Below the pieces are notes generated by a model. It searched no databases, was not told the origin of the DNA, and was given only the letters and a program-made list of their open reading frames with translations. A stretch of DNA of 64,000 nt from JBOGOC01 sp050747525 (GTDB taxonomy: Bacteria; Acidobacteriota; Polarisedimenticolia; JACPZX01; DASXTC01): the NCBI GenBank assembly GCA_050747525.1, contig JBOGOC010000045.1:1-64000 (forward strand). The letters are read 5' to 3'. This document shows positions 27,071 to 35,806 of this stretch, one piece after another (the first letter of the stretch is position 1; the number at the start of each line of letters is the position of its first letter). Position numbers and translations under genes: made by a program.

Positions 27071-27451
27071 ATGTCGGGACCGATCGACACAGTCAATGGA
27101 CTTGTAGAAGCGATTAACCACGCAGATCTCGAGCGGGCTGTTGCAGCTTACGAAAGCGCGGCGGCGTTGGTAGTCCGACCCGGCCAGATTGTCCGAGGGC
27201 CTGCGCAGCTCCGGGAAGCGCTCGCCGGGTTTATCGCACTCAGGCCCGTTCTGCGCTCCGAAGCACAGCAATTGATCGAAGCTGAGGATGTGGCGCTTTA
27301 CATCGCCCGGTGGAGTCTTAGCGGTACCGATCCCGCGGGCAATGCAGTAGTCATGGGTGGAGAATCGACTGACGTCTTGCGTCGTCAACGGGATGGTCGC
27401 TGGTTGATCGTGCTCGACAATCCATGGGGTGCTCAAATCCTGCCGGGTTGA
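27071..27451 (+). CDS. SnoaL/DUF4440-like (NTF2 fold) protein
   Basis: This 126-residue protein begins at the ATG nine bases after GTGGAGG; the longer open frame upstream is not supported. DTVNGLVEAINHADLERAVA and YESAAALVVRPGQIVRGPAQ are the helices and first strand of NTF2-like cones. IARWSLSGTDPAGN and GRWLIVLDNPWG are the late strands, including the GxWxxxxDNPWG ending seen in DUF4440 proteins. The function is unknown; such proteins are small cytosolic isomerases, cyclases or ligand binders. Confidence 0.85.
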   Translation: MSGPIDTVNGLVEAINHADLERAVAAYESAAALVVRPGQIVRGPAQLREALAGFIALRPVLRSEAQQLIEAEDVALYIARWSLSGTDPAGNAVVMGGESTDVLRRQRDGRWLIVLDNPWGAQILPG

Positions 27452-27492
27452 GGGACAGCCTCATGGCCGTGTCTGCTGCCATATCTCTTAAC

Positions 27493-28932
27493 TCACCTGC
27501 CCTCACATCGCTCGTAAACAGGCGGTCCACTCGCGCCGGTCGGCAGGGCGCTGCATGCCACAAGGCCTCCCTGGATCACGGCAGCGATCGAACGTGTGCC
27601 CTCGATGCGCGTGATCGGGTCATGCCTGAGGAGCACCAGATCGGCGCGCAGCCCTGGCCGCACGGTCCCGAACTGGTCGCCGCGCCCCATGGCTCGCGCG
27701 GCGTCCCGGGTGGCCATCCTGATGAGGACGGATTCGGGGATACCGGCATCTCTCAGCAGCGTCAGCTCATCGTGGAAGGCCGCGCCGGGGACTATCCAGG
27801 CGGTGGGCGCGTCGGTGCCCACGGTGAGGCGAACCCCGCGATCGAAGAGCATCTTCGTCCAGGCGAGCATCCTGGGCCATGCACCGCGTGCCGACGCGTA
27901 CTGCGCAGCCGTCCAGTCGCGGGTGAAGCTGCCCGCCCGCCAACCGGCGATGAGCGCCGATGGCAGCAGGTCGTTGTCCTGGTTCTGGAGCCACCGCGGA
28001 TCGTTCCCGAAAAACTTGGTGTGGATCGCGATCAACGTCGGATCGATGGACACCTCCCGCGCCACCAGCTCACGGATCATGACGGCCAAGCTGTCGGCCG
28101 CAAGATCGACGTTCTCCAGCCAGTAGACCCGCCCGTGCATGGTCTGAGGATAGGCATGCCGCTTCTCTTCGGGCAGCAGATCCGGCGTCCACGGCGCGCC
28201 GTGGGCGATGGCGTCGATCCCCAGGCGGGCGGCTTCGGTCCATGTCGTGCCGTGCAGGTGGCCTATCACGGGCATGCTGAGGGCATGAGCCTCCTCTATG
28301 GCGACCTTCGTCAGCTCGGGCGGCATCGAGGAATACAGCTTGATGAAGTCCACCCCGGCCGTCTTCTGCCAGCGCACCTCGCGGCGCACCTCGTCGGCGG
28401 TGGTGATAGAGAGGAACGGCTCCGGATGGAAGGAGGACGCTGTGAGGATGCGCCCGGCCGTGAGCAGGCGCGGCCCCGTCACGTCGCCGCGCTCCAGCAT
28501 CGCGCGCAGGGTCACGGCCGCCTCCGTCTCGCTGCCGGGGTCGCGCACCGTGGTCACCCCATGGTGAAGCAGCAGCTTCAGATGACGGCGCACCAGGTTC
28601 CAGTCGATGCGCGCCGGGATCTCTCCCTTCTCGTCGCGGCCGTGTTCCAGCAGGTGGACGTGCATGTCCACGAAGCCGGGGATCAGATAAAGACCACGGG
28701 CGTCGATGATCGGCGCCTCACCGGGGACCGTGCAGCCTTTCGCGACGTTCTGGATCAATCCGTCGAGGACGCAGATGTCGGCGGCCTCACGAGGCGGGCC
28801 GCCGGTTCCGTCAAGGAGGGTCGCATTGCGGACGATCAAGGCCTGGCCATGCGCCGCCTGCGGGAAGGAAACCGCAAGGACGCACACCAGGAGCAGACTC
28901 ACCACCGAAGATCGCGCTCTCGCCTCCCTCAT
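27493..28932 (-). CDS. Exported amidohydrolase (imidazolonepropionase-like)
   Basis: This 479-residue protein has a signal peptide at residues 1-30 (SVVSLLLVCVLAVSFPQAAH). The amidohydrolase fold is clear: strand IDARGLYLIPGFVDMHVHL with HxH at 91 and 93, a Lys in VDFIKLYSS, His in GHLHGT and IAHG, and the metal Asp in TVGTDAP. The C-terminal GTVRPGLRADLVLL strand is typical of this superfamily. It likely hydrolyses C-N or C-O bonds of small imported compounds in the periplasm. Its ATG overlaps the stop of the upstream membrane protein by 4 bases (ATGA), so they are translationally coupled. Confidence 0.9.
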   Translation of the reverse strand: MREARARSSVVSLLLVCVLAVSFPQAAHGQALIVRNATLLDGTGGPPREAADICVLDGLIQNVAKGCTVPGEAPIIDARGLYLIPGFVDMHVHLLEHGRDEKGEIPARIDWNLVRRHLKLLLHHGVTTVRDPGSETEAAVTLRAMLERGDVTGPRLLTAGRILTASSFHPEPFLSITTADEVRREVRWQKTAGVDFIKLYSSMPPELTKVAIEEAHALSMPVIGHLHGTTWTEAARLGIDAIAHGAPWTPDLLPEEKRHAYPQTMHGRVYWLENVDLAADSLAVMIRELVAREVSIDPTLIAIHTKFFGNDPRWLQNQDNDLLPSALIAGWRAGSFTRDWTAAQYASARGAWPRMLAWTKMLFDRGVRLTVGTDAPTAWIVPGAAFHDELTLLRDAGIPESVLIRMATRDAARAMGRGDQFGTVRPGLRADLVLLRHDPITRIEGTRSIAAVIQGGLVACSALPTGASGPPVYERCEGR

Positions 28933-30425
28933 CGAGGCGGCGGTCCCGCGCCTCGCAGCAGATACACATGGTCCGGACGGGTCCGAAGCCCCGTGCGGGA
29001 CATGAGCACATCGGGCTCGTTCCACAGCCGTCCCAGGTGCTTGTATCGCCCTTCCATCTCGTCCTGGAAGGGCCAGCCCACGCTGTCGACGAGGACCGCC
29101 CCGAAGCGCGCCTCGACGAGGGCCTGCGTCAGCTGGAGGTTCAGCTGGCCCCTCAGATCCGGATCGGTCCCGCGCAAGACGTCGTCGATCGCCTGGGCAT
29201 GGGCCCAGGTGGGTTTGCCGGCCAGGGCCGGCAGGTATCCGTGCATCGGGAGATAGACGTCACCCGGGATCTGCCTCATCCAATGCACGAGCCGGCCACC
29301 GGCCAGAACGTCGGCTCGTGTGGGGATCTGCGCCATGGGATTGTAGACGAGCATGAGGAGCTGGATGCTGCACAGCAAGGACACCAACGCCGCGCGGCCC
29401 TCTCCGGCACCGCCGGCCGGATACGCGAAGGCGTGAGCCGACAGGCCGAACAGCAGCGCCAGGCCGGCGCAGGCGGGCAACAGGACATTGTCGTAGCCGC
29501 CGGCGTGCACGCGCCCGGTCCAGGATGCGGCCATCAGCCCGGCGGCCAGGCAGGACACGAAGAGCCGCGAAGTCCCGCCGGCGGCGCGCCGGCGGGCGGC
29601 CAGCCACACGGCGGCCATGCCGGCCGCGATGGGGAGATGCCGCGCGATGTCCTGGCTCCAGAAGCCGAGGATCAAGTGGGACTCCAGCGTGTGCTGCCTC
29701 GGCAGGTCGAGCAAGTAGTATCCGAACCATCCGTCGCTGTGCGCATTCAGCAGCGCCACGGCGCCCGCGGCCGGCGCCGCGAACGCAACCAGGAAGGCGA
29801 GGCGTGCCACGCCCCGGCGGCGCAGAAACTCCTGAAGCGCGAGGGGGATCGCCACGAGGACGGCCGGCTGCTTCGTCAGGAAGGACAGACACATGAGCGC
29901 CCCCGCCGCCGCGCAGCGCCATACGCCGTCTCCCCCGCGAAGGACGTAAGCCGATGCCAGCGCCAGCATCAGGAAGAGTGAGTCCACACGGGCGAGATCG
30001 AGCCACGCCCCCGAGAGGCGGTAGGTCGCGGCGAACAGGCCGGCGGCGCGGCTCCCCGTCTCGCGCCGCGCCATGAGAAACAGCAGGAGGAGGCACCCCA
30101 GCGACGCGGCGAAGGACACGGCGCGCATGGTCGCGAACCCCGCCCCCGTGGCCCGTCCCACCAGCGCGCAGACTTCGAAGTAGAGCGGCGGATAGACGTA
30201 CGGGACGAACTCCAGCGACGGCCTGACGTACAGCGGCTGCCCGGCCAGGAGCCGGCGGGTGTGATCCACCGCTCCGCCTTCCATCCACTCCAGCTCGTAG
30301 GGGAAGGTGATCCGCGCCAGGGCCACGGCGATGTAGAGGACGATGAATCCGCCACTCAGCACGAGCACCGAGCCACGCAGGACATGTCCGAGGACAGGAG
30401 GGCGGATGGGCTGCGGGGCGGTCAT
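28929..30425 (-). CDS. GT-C-type membrane glycosyltransferase
   Basis: This 498-residue protein has about ten hydrophobic segments. The first external loop contains FPYELEWMEGG, with acidic residues where GT-C enzymes (PMT/ArnT, DUF2029) have their catalytic Asp/Glu, and VYPPLYF, a common motif of this group. Later LARVDSLFLMLALASAYVL and LSFLTKQPAVLVAIPLAL are also family-like. It probably transfers a sugar from a polyprenyl carrier on the outer face of the inner membrane. The acceptor is unknown. It is coupled to the exported amidohydrolase. Confidence 0.8.
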   Translation of the reverse strand: MTAPQPIRPPVLGHVLRGSVLVLSGGFIVLYIAVALARITFPYELEWMEGGAVDHTRRLLAGQPLYVRPSLEFVPYVYPPLYFEVCALVGRATGAGFATMRAVSFAASLGCLLLLFLMARRETGSRAAGLFAATYRLSGAWLDLARVDSLFLMLALASAYVLRGGDGVWRCAAAGALMCLSFLTKQPAVLVAIPLALQEFLRRRGVARLAFLVAFAAPAAGAVALLNAHSDGWFGYYLLDLPRQHTLESHLILGFWSQDIARHLPIAAGMAAVWLAARRRAAGGTSRLFVSCLAAGLMAASWTGRVHAGGYDNVLLPACAGLALLFGLSAHAFAYPAGGAGEGRAALVSLLCSIQLLMLVYNPMAQIPTRADVLAGGRLVHWMRQIPGDVYLPMHGYLPALAGKPTWAHAQAIDDVLRGTDPDLRGQLNLQLTQALVEARFGAVLVDSVGWPFQDEMEGRYKHLGRLWNEPDVLMSRTGLRTRPDHVYLLRGAGPPPR

Positions 30426-30491
30426 GCTGCCGGCATTCTAACCGTAGTTCCGGACCACGCGGCGAGGCGAGATCCCCCGAAGTCGTCGACT

Positions 30492-31592
30492 CTAAGGGCC
30501 TACAAACCGCAACGACCCGAACAGGCCGTGCGTTTCGTCGTCGGGTCCGGCGGCGAAGTACAGGGCGTTGCTGTCGCCGGCCGAGGCCCCGTTCCCGAAC
30601 GCAAGACCCCACAGGCCGTCAATCTCGATCGGCTTGCCGTCCTCGCCTTCCAGGAAACCGAGGAAGTCTCCGTTCGCCGGGTCGAATGCCAGGACGCGTC
30701 CGTTGCCGAAATTGCCCACCAGCAAGGCGTTGCTGAATGGGCCGAAATCACCGGGCGCCAGCGCAAGCGCCCACGGCGCGACGAGGTGACTGTTTCGAAT
30801 CAGCTGCCGCAGCAGATGCCCGTCGGTATCGAACACGTTCACGAATCCCGTTCCATGTCCACTCTCCTCGTCCGGCTCCTTGTTGCTTTGTTGTGCGTAA
30901 GCGACGTAGAGCTCTCCTCCCAGGTTCTGGATGTTGAAGGGCGAATAACCCTTCTTGAGATCCGGATCGGTGAATGACCCGTCGAGGTGGACGAGGTGGA
31001 AGCTCGCGTCGTACACGTCGATCTTGTTGTTTTCGAAGTCGGCAGCGTAGAGCATGTTGGCTCCGCCAGCCGTCTGGCCGATAGCCAGGCCGGTGTACAC
31101 CACCTCGAAGGTGGCTCCAATCTGAGCGGTGGTGGACGGTGCGGGCGGGGGCACCCCCGGGCTCCAGCCGCTGATGATGCCGGCCTGTGAAGCGAACAGA
31201 AAGAAAGCGGTGCCGCTGGTCCCTGCGGCACTGACCACGAAATCAGTGGTCGGGTTGAACACCGTGCCGGTTGGCGCGCCACCGGGAATGGCCACGACCA
31301 GTGCGGCCTTGCTGAACACGCTACCCGAAACGTCTCCGATGTAGGTGGTCGCCTTGCCGGTCACGTTGTTCGCCACCCAGAATGCCCCGCCCGTCGGACT
31401 CAGCGCGATGCCCCACGGGTTGACCAGGTCCGGATCCTGGATCAGGGCGACGCCAGGTTGATCCGAAACCAGGTTCGTCTGCCGGTAGAAGCTCTCCGGT
31501 GGAGCGGCAGTCAGGTGTGTGGCGGGGGTCAACGTGAGAAGAGCGACTGTTGCGATCGCGACGAACCGGCTTTGCGCGCGCCATGTGATCAT
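30492..31592 (-). CDS. TIGR03118 family exported beta-propeller
   Basis: This 366-residue protein starts at the ATG preceded by AGAGGAGG; the frame is open to 31772 but has no better start. A signal peptide ends near THLTAAPPES. The mature part has the family pattern: FYRQTNLVSDQPGVA, DPDLVNPWGIALSPTG, FWVANN, then YAADFENNKIDVYD, LVAPWALALAP, and GLWGLAFGNG. It resembles NHL/6-bladed propellers. The function is unknown. It is monocistronic and divergent from the truncated kinase. Confidence 0.88.
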   Translation of the reverse strand: MITWRAQSRFVAIATVALLTLTPATHLTAAPPESFYRQTNLVSDQPGVALIQDPDLVNPWGIALSPTGGAFWVANNVTGKATTYIGDVSGSVFSKAALVVAIPGGAPTGTVFNPTTDFVVSAAGTSGTAFFLFASQAGIISGWSPGVPPPAPSTTAQIGATFEVVYTGLAIGQTAGGANMLYAADFENNKIDVYDASFHLVHLDGSFTDPDLKKGYSPFNIQNLGGELYVAYAQQSNKEPDEESGHGTGFVNVFDTDGHLLRQLIRNSHLVAPWALALAPGDFGPFSNALLVGNFGNGRVLAFDPANGDFLGFLEGEDGKPIEIDGLWGLAFGNGASAGDSNALYFAAGPDDETHGLFGSLRFVGP

Positions 31593-31803
31593 GGAGGACC
31601 TCCTCTGCGGCCCGATACCGCGGTCGAAGCGCCGAGCGCACTGCGGCATATTGGAGATGTAGGGGCGATTATAGCCCAGCCTCCCCCGGGTCAGAACCCG
31701 GCGGGGGGATTGCGCCAAGACGCCAGCGGGGATAGCATCCAGCGCGCCGGAAGCTGAGTCCGAAGTCTTCATCCGAGATCAAGTCCGCGCCAGGGGCTAC
31801 CGC

Positions 31804-32325
31804 ATGCGCCATCGACCCGAGGACATCGACGCACTGGTCCACCAGGCCCACCGGTTGGCCGACTCAGGGGAGCGAGCGGCCTGGCTCGACCGGGCTTGCG
31901 GGGGCGATCTGGAGCTTCGCGGAGCCGTCGAACGCCAGCTCGCTTCTGCGGACGCGTTGACGGAGCAGGAAACGGCCGCCTCTGGCAGGACCGCCGGCTC
32001 CGACACGGTGTCGGAGAAACCCGGGTCGATCATAGGCCCATACCGGCTGATGCAGGTTCTCGGCCAGGGAGGATTCGGGACCGTCTTCCTCGCGGAACAG
32101 GAAGAGCCGATCCGCCGGGAGGTGGCCCTCAAGATCATCAAGCTGGGGATGGACACGCGAGAGGTCATTGCCCGCTTCGACGCCGAGCGGCAGACCCTCG
32201 CCTTGATGGATCATCCCAGCATCGCACGTGTCCTCGACGCCGGCGCGACGAGCAGCGGCCGGCCGTACTTCGTCATGGAGCTGGTGCGGGGCGTCCCCAA
32301 ACTGGCGGAGTATCATGGCGATTGA
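31804..32325 (+). pseudogene. Ser/Thr protein kinase truncated inside the kinase domain
   Basis: The 173-residue frame has the usual N-terminal helical segment of these kinases (DIDALVHQAHRLADSGERAA), the glycine loop LGQGGFGTVF, the Lys in VALKIIKLGMDTREV and the hinge FVMELVRGVP. It then changes to unrelated KLAEYHGD-stop where the HRD loop should follow. All catalytic-loop motifs are missing. An IS3-like transposase remnant begins about 90 bases later, so insertion followed by deletion is the likely cause. Confidence 0.8.
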
Positions 32326-32413
32326 AGCGTGGGGCGTCTATCGGTGCGGTCCCGATAGTCATCCTGGACTTTCCCGATGTCGTGCATACCCGGATAAGCT
32401 GGTATTCTCATAA

Positions 32414-32569
32414 GCACGGAATGGTTCGGAAGAGCGGCCGGCGAAGGATGAGATCGCCGGTGAACATCCGCAGCAGGCTTTTCCTCGTAACGGGAACCTC
32501 AAGGAACGCGACCGCCAGGTTGAGCAGCAGCAGCGCGATGTCACACGGCTGAAGGCGTCAACGTCTAAC
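32414..32569 (+). mobile_element. IS3-type transposase OrfA remnant
   Basis: A short open frame reads EERPAKDEIAGEHPQQAFPR followed by NGNLKERDRQVEQQQRDV and TRLKA. The AFPxNGxLK segment followed by a heptad-rich R.V..L...V..L helix is the late part of IS3-family OrfA proteins. The N-terminal HTH, OrfB and terminal inverted repeats were not found. It lies between the truncated kinase and the sulfatase gene and marks an old insertion site. Confidence 0.45.
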
Positions 32570-32669
32570 CGCTGTCCCGGTTGGATGGGATATGAAGTGC
32601 CCCGCGTTCAAGTCCACGGGCTCAGGCGAGCTGTTCCCCTGCCTTGGGGTAACTAGAAGGAGGCGATAG

Positions 32670-34370
32670 ATGAGTCGGTCACGAACCGTCTGGCTCGTTC
32701 TGCTCACGCTGTTCTGCACGTTGGCGTTCGCGGCGCCGGCCCTGGCGCAGGCGAAGCCGAAGCCCAACATCCTGTTCATCATGGGCGACGACATCGGCTG
32801 GATGCAGCCGAGTATCTACCATCGTGGCCTGATGGTCGGAGAAACCCCCAACATCGACCGGATCGGCCAGGAGGGCGCGCTCTTCACCCACTACTACGCC
32901 GAGCAGAGCTGCACGGCCGGCCGGAACTCCTTCTTCACCGGCATGCATCCGCTGCGTACCGGCTTGATCCCGCCGCAGCTGCCGGGCAGCCCGAGCTACC
33001 TGCGGCCGGGCACTCCGGCGCTGGCCAAGTTCCTGGGCGACCTCGGCTACAACAATGGTGAGTTCGGGAAGAACCACCTGGGTGACCACACGGAGGCGCT
33101 GCCGACGGCGCATGGCTTCCACGAGTTCTGGGGCTATCTGTATCACCTCGATGCCATGCAGGGCGTGAGCTTCCCCGACATCAACAAGACCCCGACCGAG
33201 CAGGGGATCGTCCCGCCGTGCAAGAACACGCCGGTCCCGGGCCTGGTAGACAAAGGCGTGGATCCGAAAACCACGACCTGCCTGACACCTCCTCGCCCGG
33301 TTATCTGGTGCAAGTCTTCGGATGGCACCAGCAAGAACCAGACGTGCAAGGACGAGGGGCCGCTGACCCTGGAGCGGTCCAAGACGGTGGACGAGGAGAT
33401 CTCGGCCAAAGTCATCGACTTTCTCGACCGCAACGATCCGAAGAAGACCAACAAGCCCTTCTTCATCTGGTACAACCCGGCGCGCATGCACATCACGACG
33501 GTGCTCTCGCCCAAATATGAAGCCATGCTGGGCGAGCGGGGCGGCAAGGACTGGGGCATCAACGAAGTGGGCATGAAACAGATGGACGACAATATCGGCC
33601 TGGTGCTCAAGAAGCTCGACGACATGGGCGCCACCGACAACACGATCGTCGTCTTCACCACCGACAACGGCGCTGAGGTCATCACGTTCCCGGACGGCGG
33701 CGTCACGCCATTCAAGGGCGGAAAGCTGACCACCTGGGAAGGCGGCATGCGCGCGCCGATGGTCATCCGGTGGCCGGGCGTCATCAAGCCGGGCATGGTC
33801 AAGAATGAGATGTTCAGCTCTCTCGACTGGGTGCCCACCTTCGTCGAGATCGCCGGCGGGCTGAAGGGGAACGAGTTGAACGAGCAGGTCATGGCCGGCC
33901 GCTATCCGGGCATCGTCAAGACCAAGCTCGACGGCTTCAATCAGATCGACTATCTCAGCGGCAAGTCGGAGAAGTCGGCGCGTGAGGTGTTCTTCTATTA
34001 CACCGGGGCCCAGCCGTCGGCGGTGCGGTACAAGAACTGGAAGTTCTACTACACGATGGTCGGCGCGGGCCCGATAGACGGCCTGATGGGGGCCACGACG
34101 TATCACTGGACCCAGATCGCCAACATCAAGCGTGACCCCTTCGAGTACACGGTCGGAACGGATCAAAAGTCCATCATGGGCATGGGCGGCGCGCTGGCCG
34201 CCCCAAGCACCGCGTACCTCTATGACTGGAACATCCTGCCCATCGGCCAGCTGCTGTGGATGAAGGAGCTCGAGTCCTACAAGGAGTTCCCCTCGATGCA
34301 GGATCCGGCGAGCTACAACCTTGACCAGGTCATACAGGCAATCAAGAAGCAGAGGGGCGGGAACGACTGA
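32670..34370 (+). CDS. Exported arylsulfatase-type sulfatase
   Basis: This 566-residue protein has a signal peptide (residues 1-26, ending APALAQA). It carries the sulfatase signature CTAGR at residues 81-85, in which Cys81 would become formylglycine. Metal ligands are visible: D40 and D41 in IMGDDIGW and D332-N333 in TTDNGAE. GKNHLGDH and the KGGKLTTWEGGMRAPMVIRW block are also typical. It hydrolyses sulfate esters in the periplasm or outside; the substrate is unknown. No maturase gene is in the window. AGAAGGAGG lies seven bases before the ATG. Confidence 0.93.
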   Translation: MSRSRTVWLVLLTLFCTLAFAAPALAQAKPKPNILFIMGDDIGWMQPSIYHRGLMVGETPNIDRIGQEGALFTHYYAEQSCTAGRNSFFTGMHPLRTGLIPPQLPGSPSYLRPGTPALAKFLGDLGYNNGEFGKNHLGDHTEALPTAHGFHEFWGYLYHLDAMQGVSFPDINKTPTEQGIVPPCKNTPVPGLVDKGVDPKTTTCLTPPRPVIWCKSSDGTSKNQTCKDEGPLTLERSKTVDEEISAKVIDFLDRNDPKKTNKPFFIWYNPARMHITTVLSPKYEAMLGERGGKDWGINEVGMKQMDDNIGLVLKKLDDMGATDNTIVVFTTDNGAEVITFPDGGVTPFKGGKLTTWEGGMRAPMVIRWPGVIKPGMVKNEMFSSLDWVPTFVEIAGGLKGNELNEQVMAGRYPGIVKTKLDGFNQIDYLSGKSEKSAREVFFYYTGAQPSAVRYKNWKFYYTMVGAGPIDGLMGATTYHWTQIANIKRDPFEYTVGTDQKSIMGMGGALAAPSTAYLYDWNILPIGQLLWMKELESYKEFPSMQDPASYNLDQVIQAIKKQRGGND

Positions 34371-34570
34371 CGGGAAGATGGGGCTGTGTGGACGGAGGCG
34401 GGCGGCTCATCGGGCCGCCGGCGGTGCTGCACCTCCCGACTGCGTCGTCTGGGCCGCCACGCCGAGGCGTGGATGCAGCATGGACCCTCCTTCCATGGGC
34501 GCGTTATCATAGGCGCTGTTCAGAAGTTCCGCGCCTCACCCCGAGACAGCACGCCCTTGGAGGGTTCATC

Positions 34571-34840
34571 GTGAAGGTCGTCTCCAACAAGACCAACAGG
34601 CCGATCAAGATCGCGCTCTCCGGAGGGAAGTTCCTGCACCTCGGGCCCCTCAAGACTGGCCAGATCGCGGACAATGCGGCGGAGCGGCCCGCCATCAAGA
34701 AGCTGATCGAGGCCGGAGAAATAGAGATTCTCGGCGAAGGCGAGCACTCGCAGGGAGGCGGTGATTCGGGCGCTGCTCCACACCAATCCCGGCGCGGACA
34801 TCCCCAGAACACGTCCCTCCGTTCCAAGGGTGACCGCTGA
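34571..34840 (+). CDS. Small conserved protein of unknown function
   Basis: The product has 89 residues. The start is GTG with GGAGG eight bases upstream; a longer open frame from 34388 has atypical composition. The first 55 residues are ordered: KVVSNKTNRPIKIALSGGKF, LHLGPLKTGQIADNAAERPA, IKKLIEAGEIEILGEGE. The tail is Gly/Ser/His-rich and probably disordered. There is no signal or membrane segment. It ends 38 bases before the MerB-like gene on the same strand, so the two may be co-transcribed. Confidence 0.75.
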   Translation: MKVVSNKTNRPIKIALSGGKFLHLGPLKTGQIADNAAERPAIKKLIEAGEIEILGEGEHSQGGGDSGAAPHQSRRGHPQNTSLRSKGDR

Positions 34841-34878
34841 GGGATCGAGGTCGGCTGTGAATCGGTGGAGCGGATCGG

Positions 34879-35589
34879 ATGGACCCTGAGCGCAAAGCGA
34901 AGCTGGCCATCTACGAGTATTTCGCAGCCGTGGGCAGCCGGCCTTCAGTAGACGATGTCGCCTCAGGCGTGGGTGCAACCGTGGCCGATGTACGTCACAT
35001 CTTCAAACAACTGCGGGCCCAGCGGGTCCTGGTGTTGGAGGAGGACGGTGAGTCGATCCGAATGGCTCCGCCGTTTTCGGGAATCCCGACGCAGCACCGC
35101 GTGACCGTGGGGGCCGTGTCGTACTACGCAAATTGTGCGTGGGACGCTCTCGGCATTCCTGCTGCGCTGCATCGACCGGCGACCGTGCACTCCCGATGCG
35201 AGCAGTCTCTTGAGCCCCTGGCACTCTCGGTTTCGGACCAGGGACCTGAAGCCTCTGACTGGCTGTTCCACTGCGTCGTGCCGGCGTCACAGTGGTGGGA
35301 TGATATCGTCTTCACCTGAAGCAAGATGCTTTTCTTCCGGTCGGAAGAGCGTGTCCGCGAGTGGTGCTCAACGACAGGCTTTCCCCTGCGGCCTCTGGTC
35401 AGGATGGATCAGCTTTGGGAGCTTGCCCGAGCATGGTACTCGACTCGCCTGCAGCCCGACTCGCGTCGACCGCAGCCAGATGAGATACGTCAGATCTTCG
35501 GACGCCTGGGCCTGTCCGGTGATTTCTGGGACCCGCAGTCGGACGTGTTCGGGGAAGGAGCAGGCGGCCCCACAGCGTTCCGGCGGTAG
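34879..35589 (+). CDS. MerB-like alkylmercury lyase with in-frame UGA (candidate selenoprotein)
   Basis: Read through one TGA at 35317-35319, the gene encodes 236 residues. Residues 1-65 form a winged-helix-like N-domain as in MerB. Then come C86 and D89 in NCAWDALG and C107 in HSRCEQ; the spacings 3 and 21 equal those of MerB C96, D99 and C117. The TGA is codon 147, in DDIVFT-U-SKMLFF, where MerB has catalytic C159. The frame beyond (RSEERVREW, EIRQIFGRLGLSGDFW) is family-like. A SECIS-like hairpin follows directly. MerB cleaves carbon-mercury bonds in the cytosol; this homologue may have another substrate. The alternative is a nonsense mutation or sequencing error. Confidence 0.7.
35328..35350 (+). 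promoter_or_regulatory. SECIS-like hairpin after the UGA
   Basis: UCUUCC pairs perfectly with GGAAGA around the loop GGUC (35339-35342). Below it, GC pairs with GC across a bulge of three U. The loop starts 20 nt after the UGA. Bacterial SECIS elements have an apical G-rich loop within about 16-37 nt of the UGA, and the E. coli fdhF element has GGUC in its loop and a bulged U in the stem. Confidence 0.6.
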
Positions 35590-35618
35590 ACGCCGGCCAC
35601 GACGTCCGGCGGTCGATC

Positions 35619-35790
35619 TCATGAGTGGGCTGCCACCATCCTTTCGGCCGCTCTGATCGCCACCACGTAACCCCTCGCCTCCCGAATCTTCTTCACGGCC
35701 GCCGCCCTGACGCGGCTTCAGACCCCGCAGCGTGCCCATGTAACGGCCCTGCAGCCTGAGGGCGGCGCGGCGCTTGGGAGAGATAGTCAT
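35619..35790 (-). pseudogene. Small basic repeat-family gene, truncated and frameshifted
   Basis: The frame starts MTISPKRRAALRLQGRYMG, TLRGLKPRQ, then leaves the family because of one extra G (CAGGGCGGCGG instead of CAGGCGGCGG). In the shifted frame VKKIREARGYVVAIRAAERM follows to a TGA at 35619. The N-terminal half present at 9412 is missing; the antiporter gene ends 16 bases upstream instead. The insertion is not the same mutation as the deletion in the 3045 copy. Confidence 0.7.
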
Positions 35791-35806
35791 CTTCTTCCTG
35801 GGGGCG

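Noticed and set aside
34388..34570. N-terminal extension of the small protein at 34571
   Set aside because: Composition is unlike the rest and the GTG at 34571 has a strong ribosome site.
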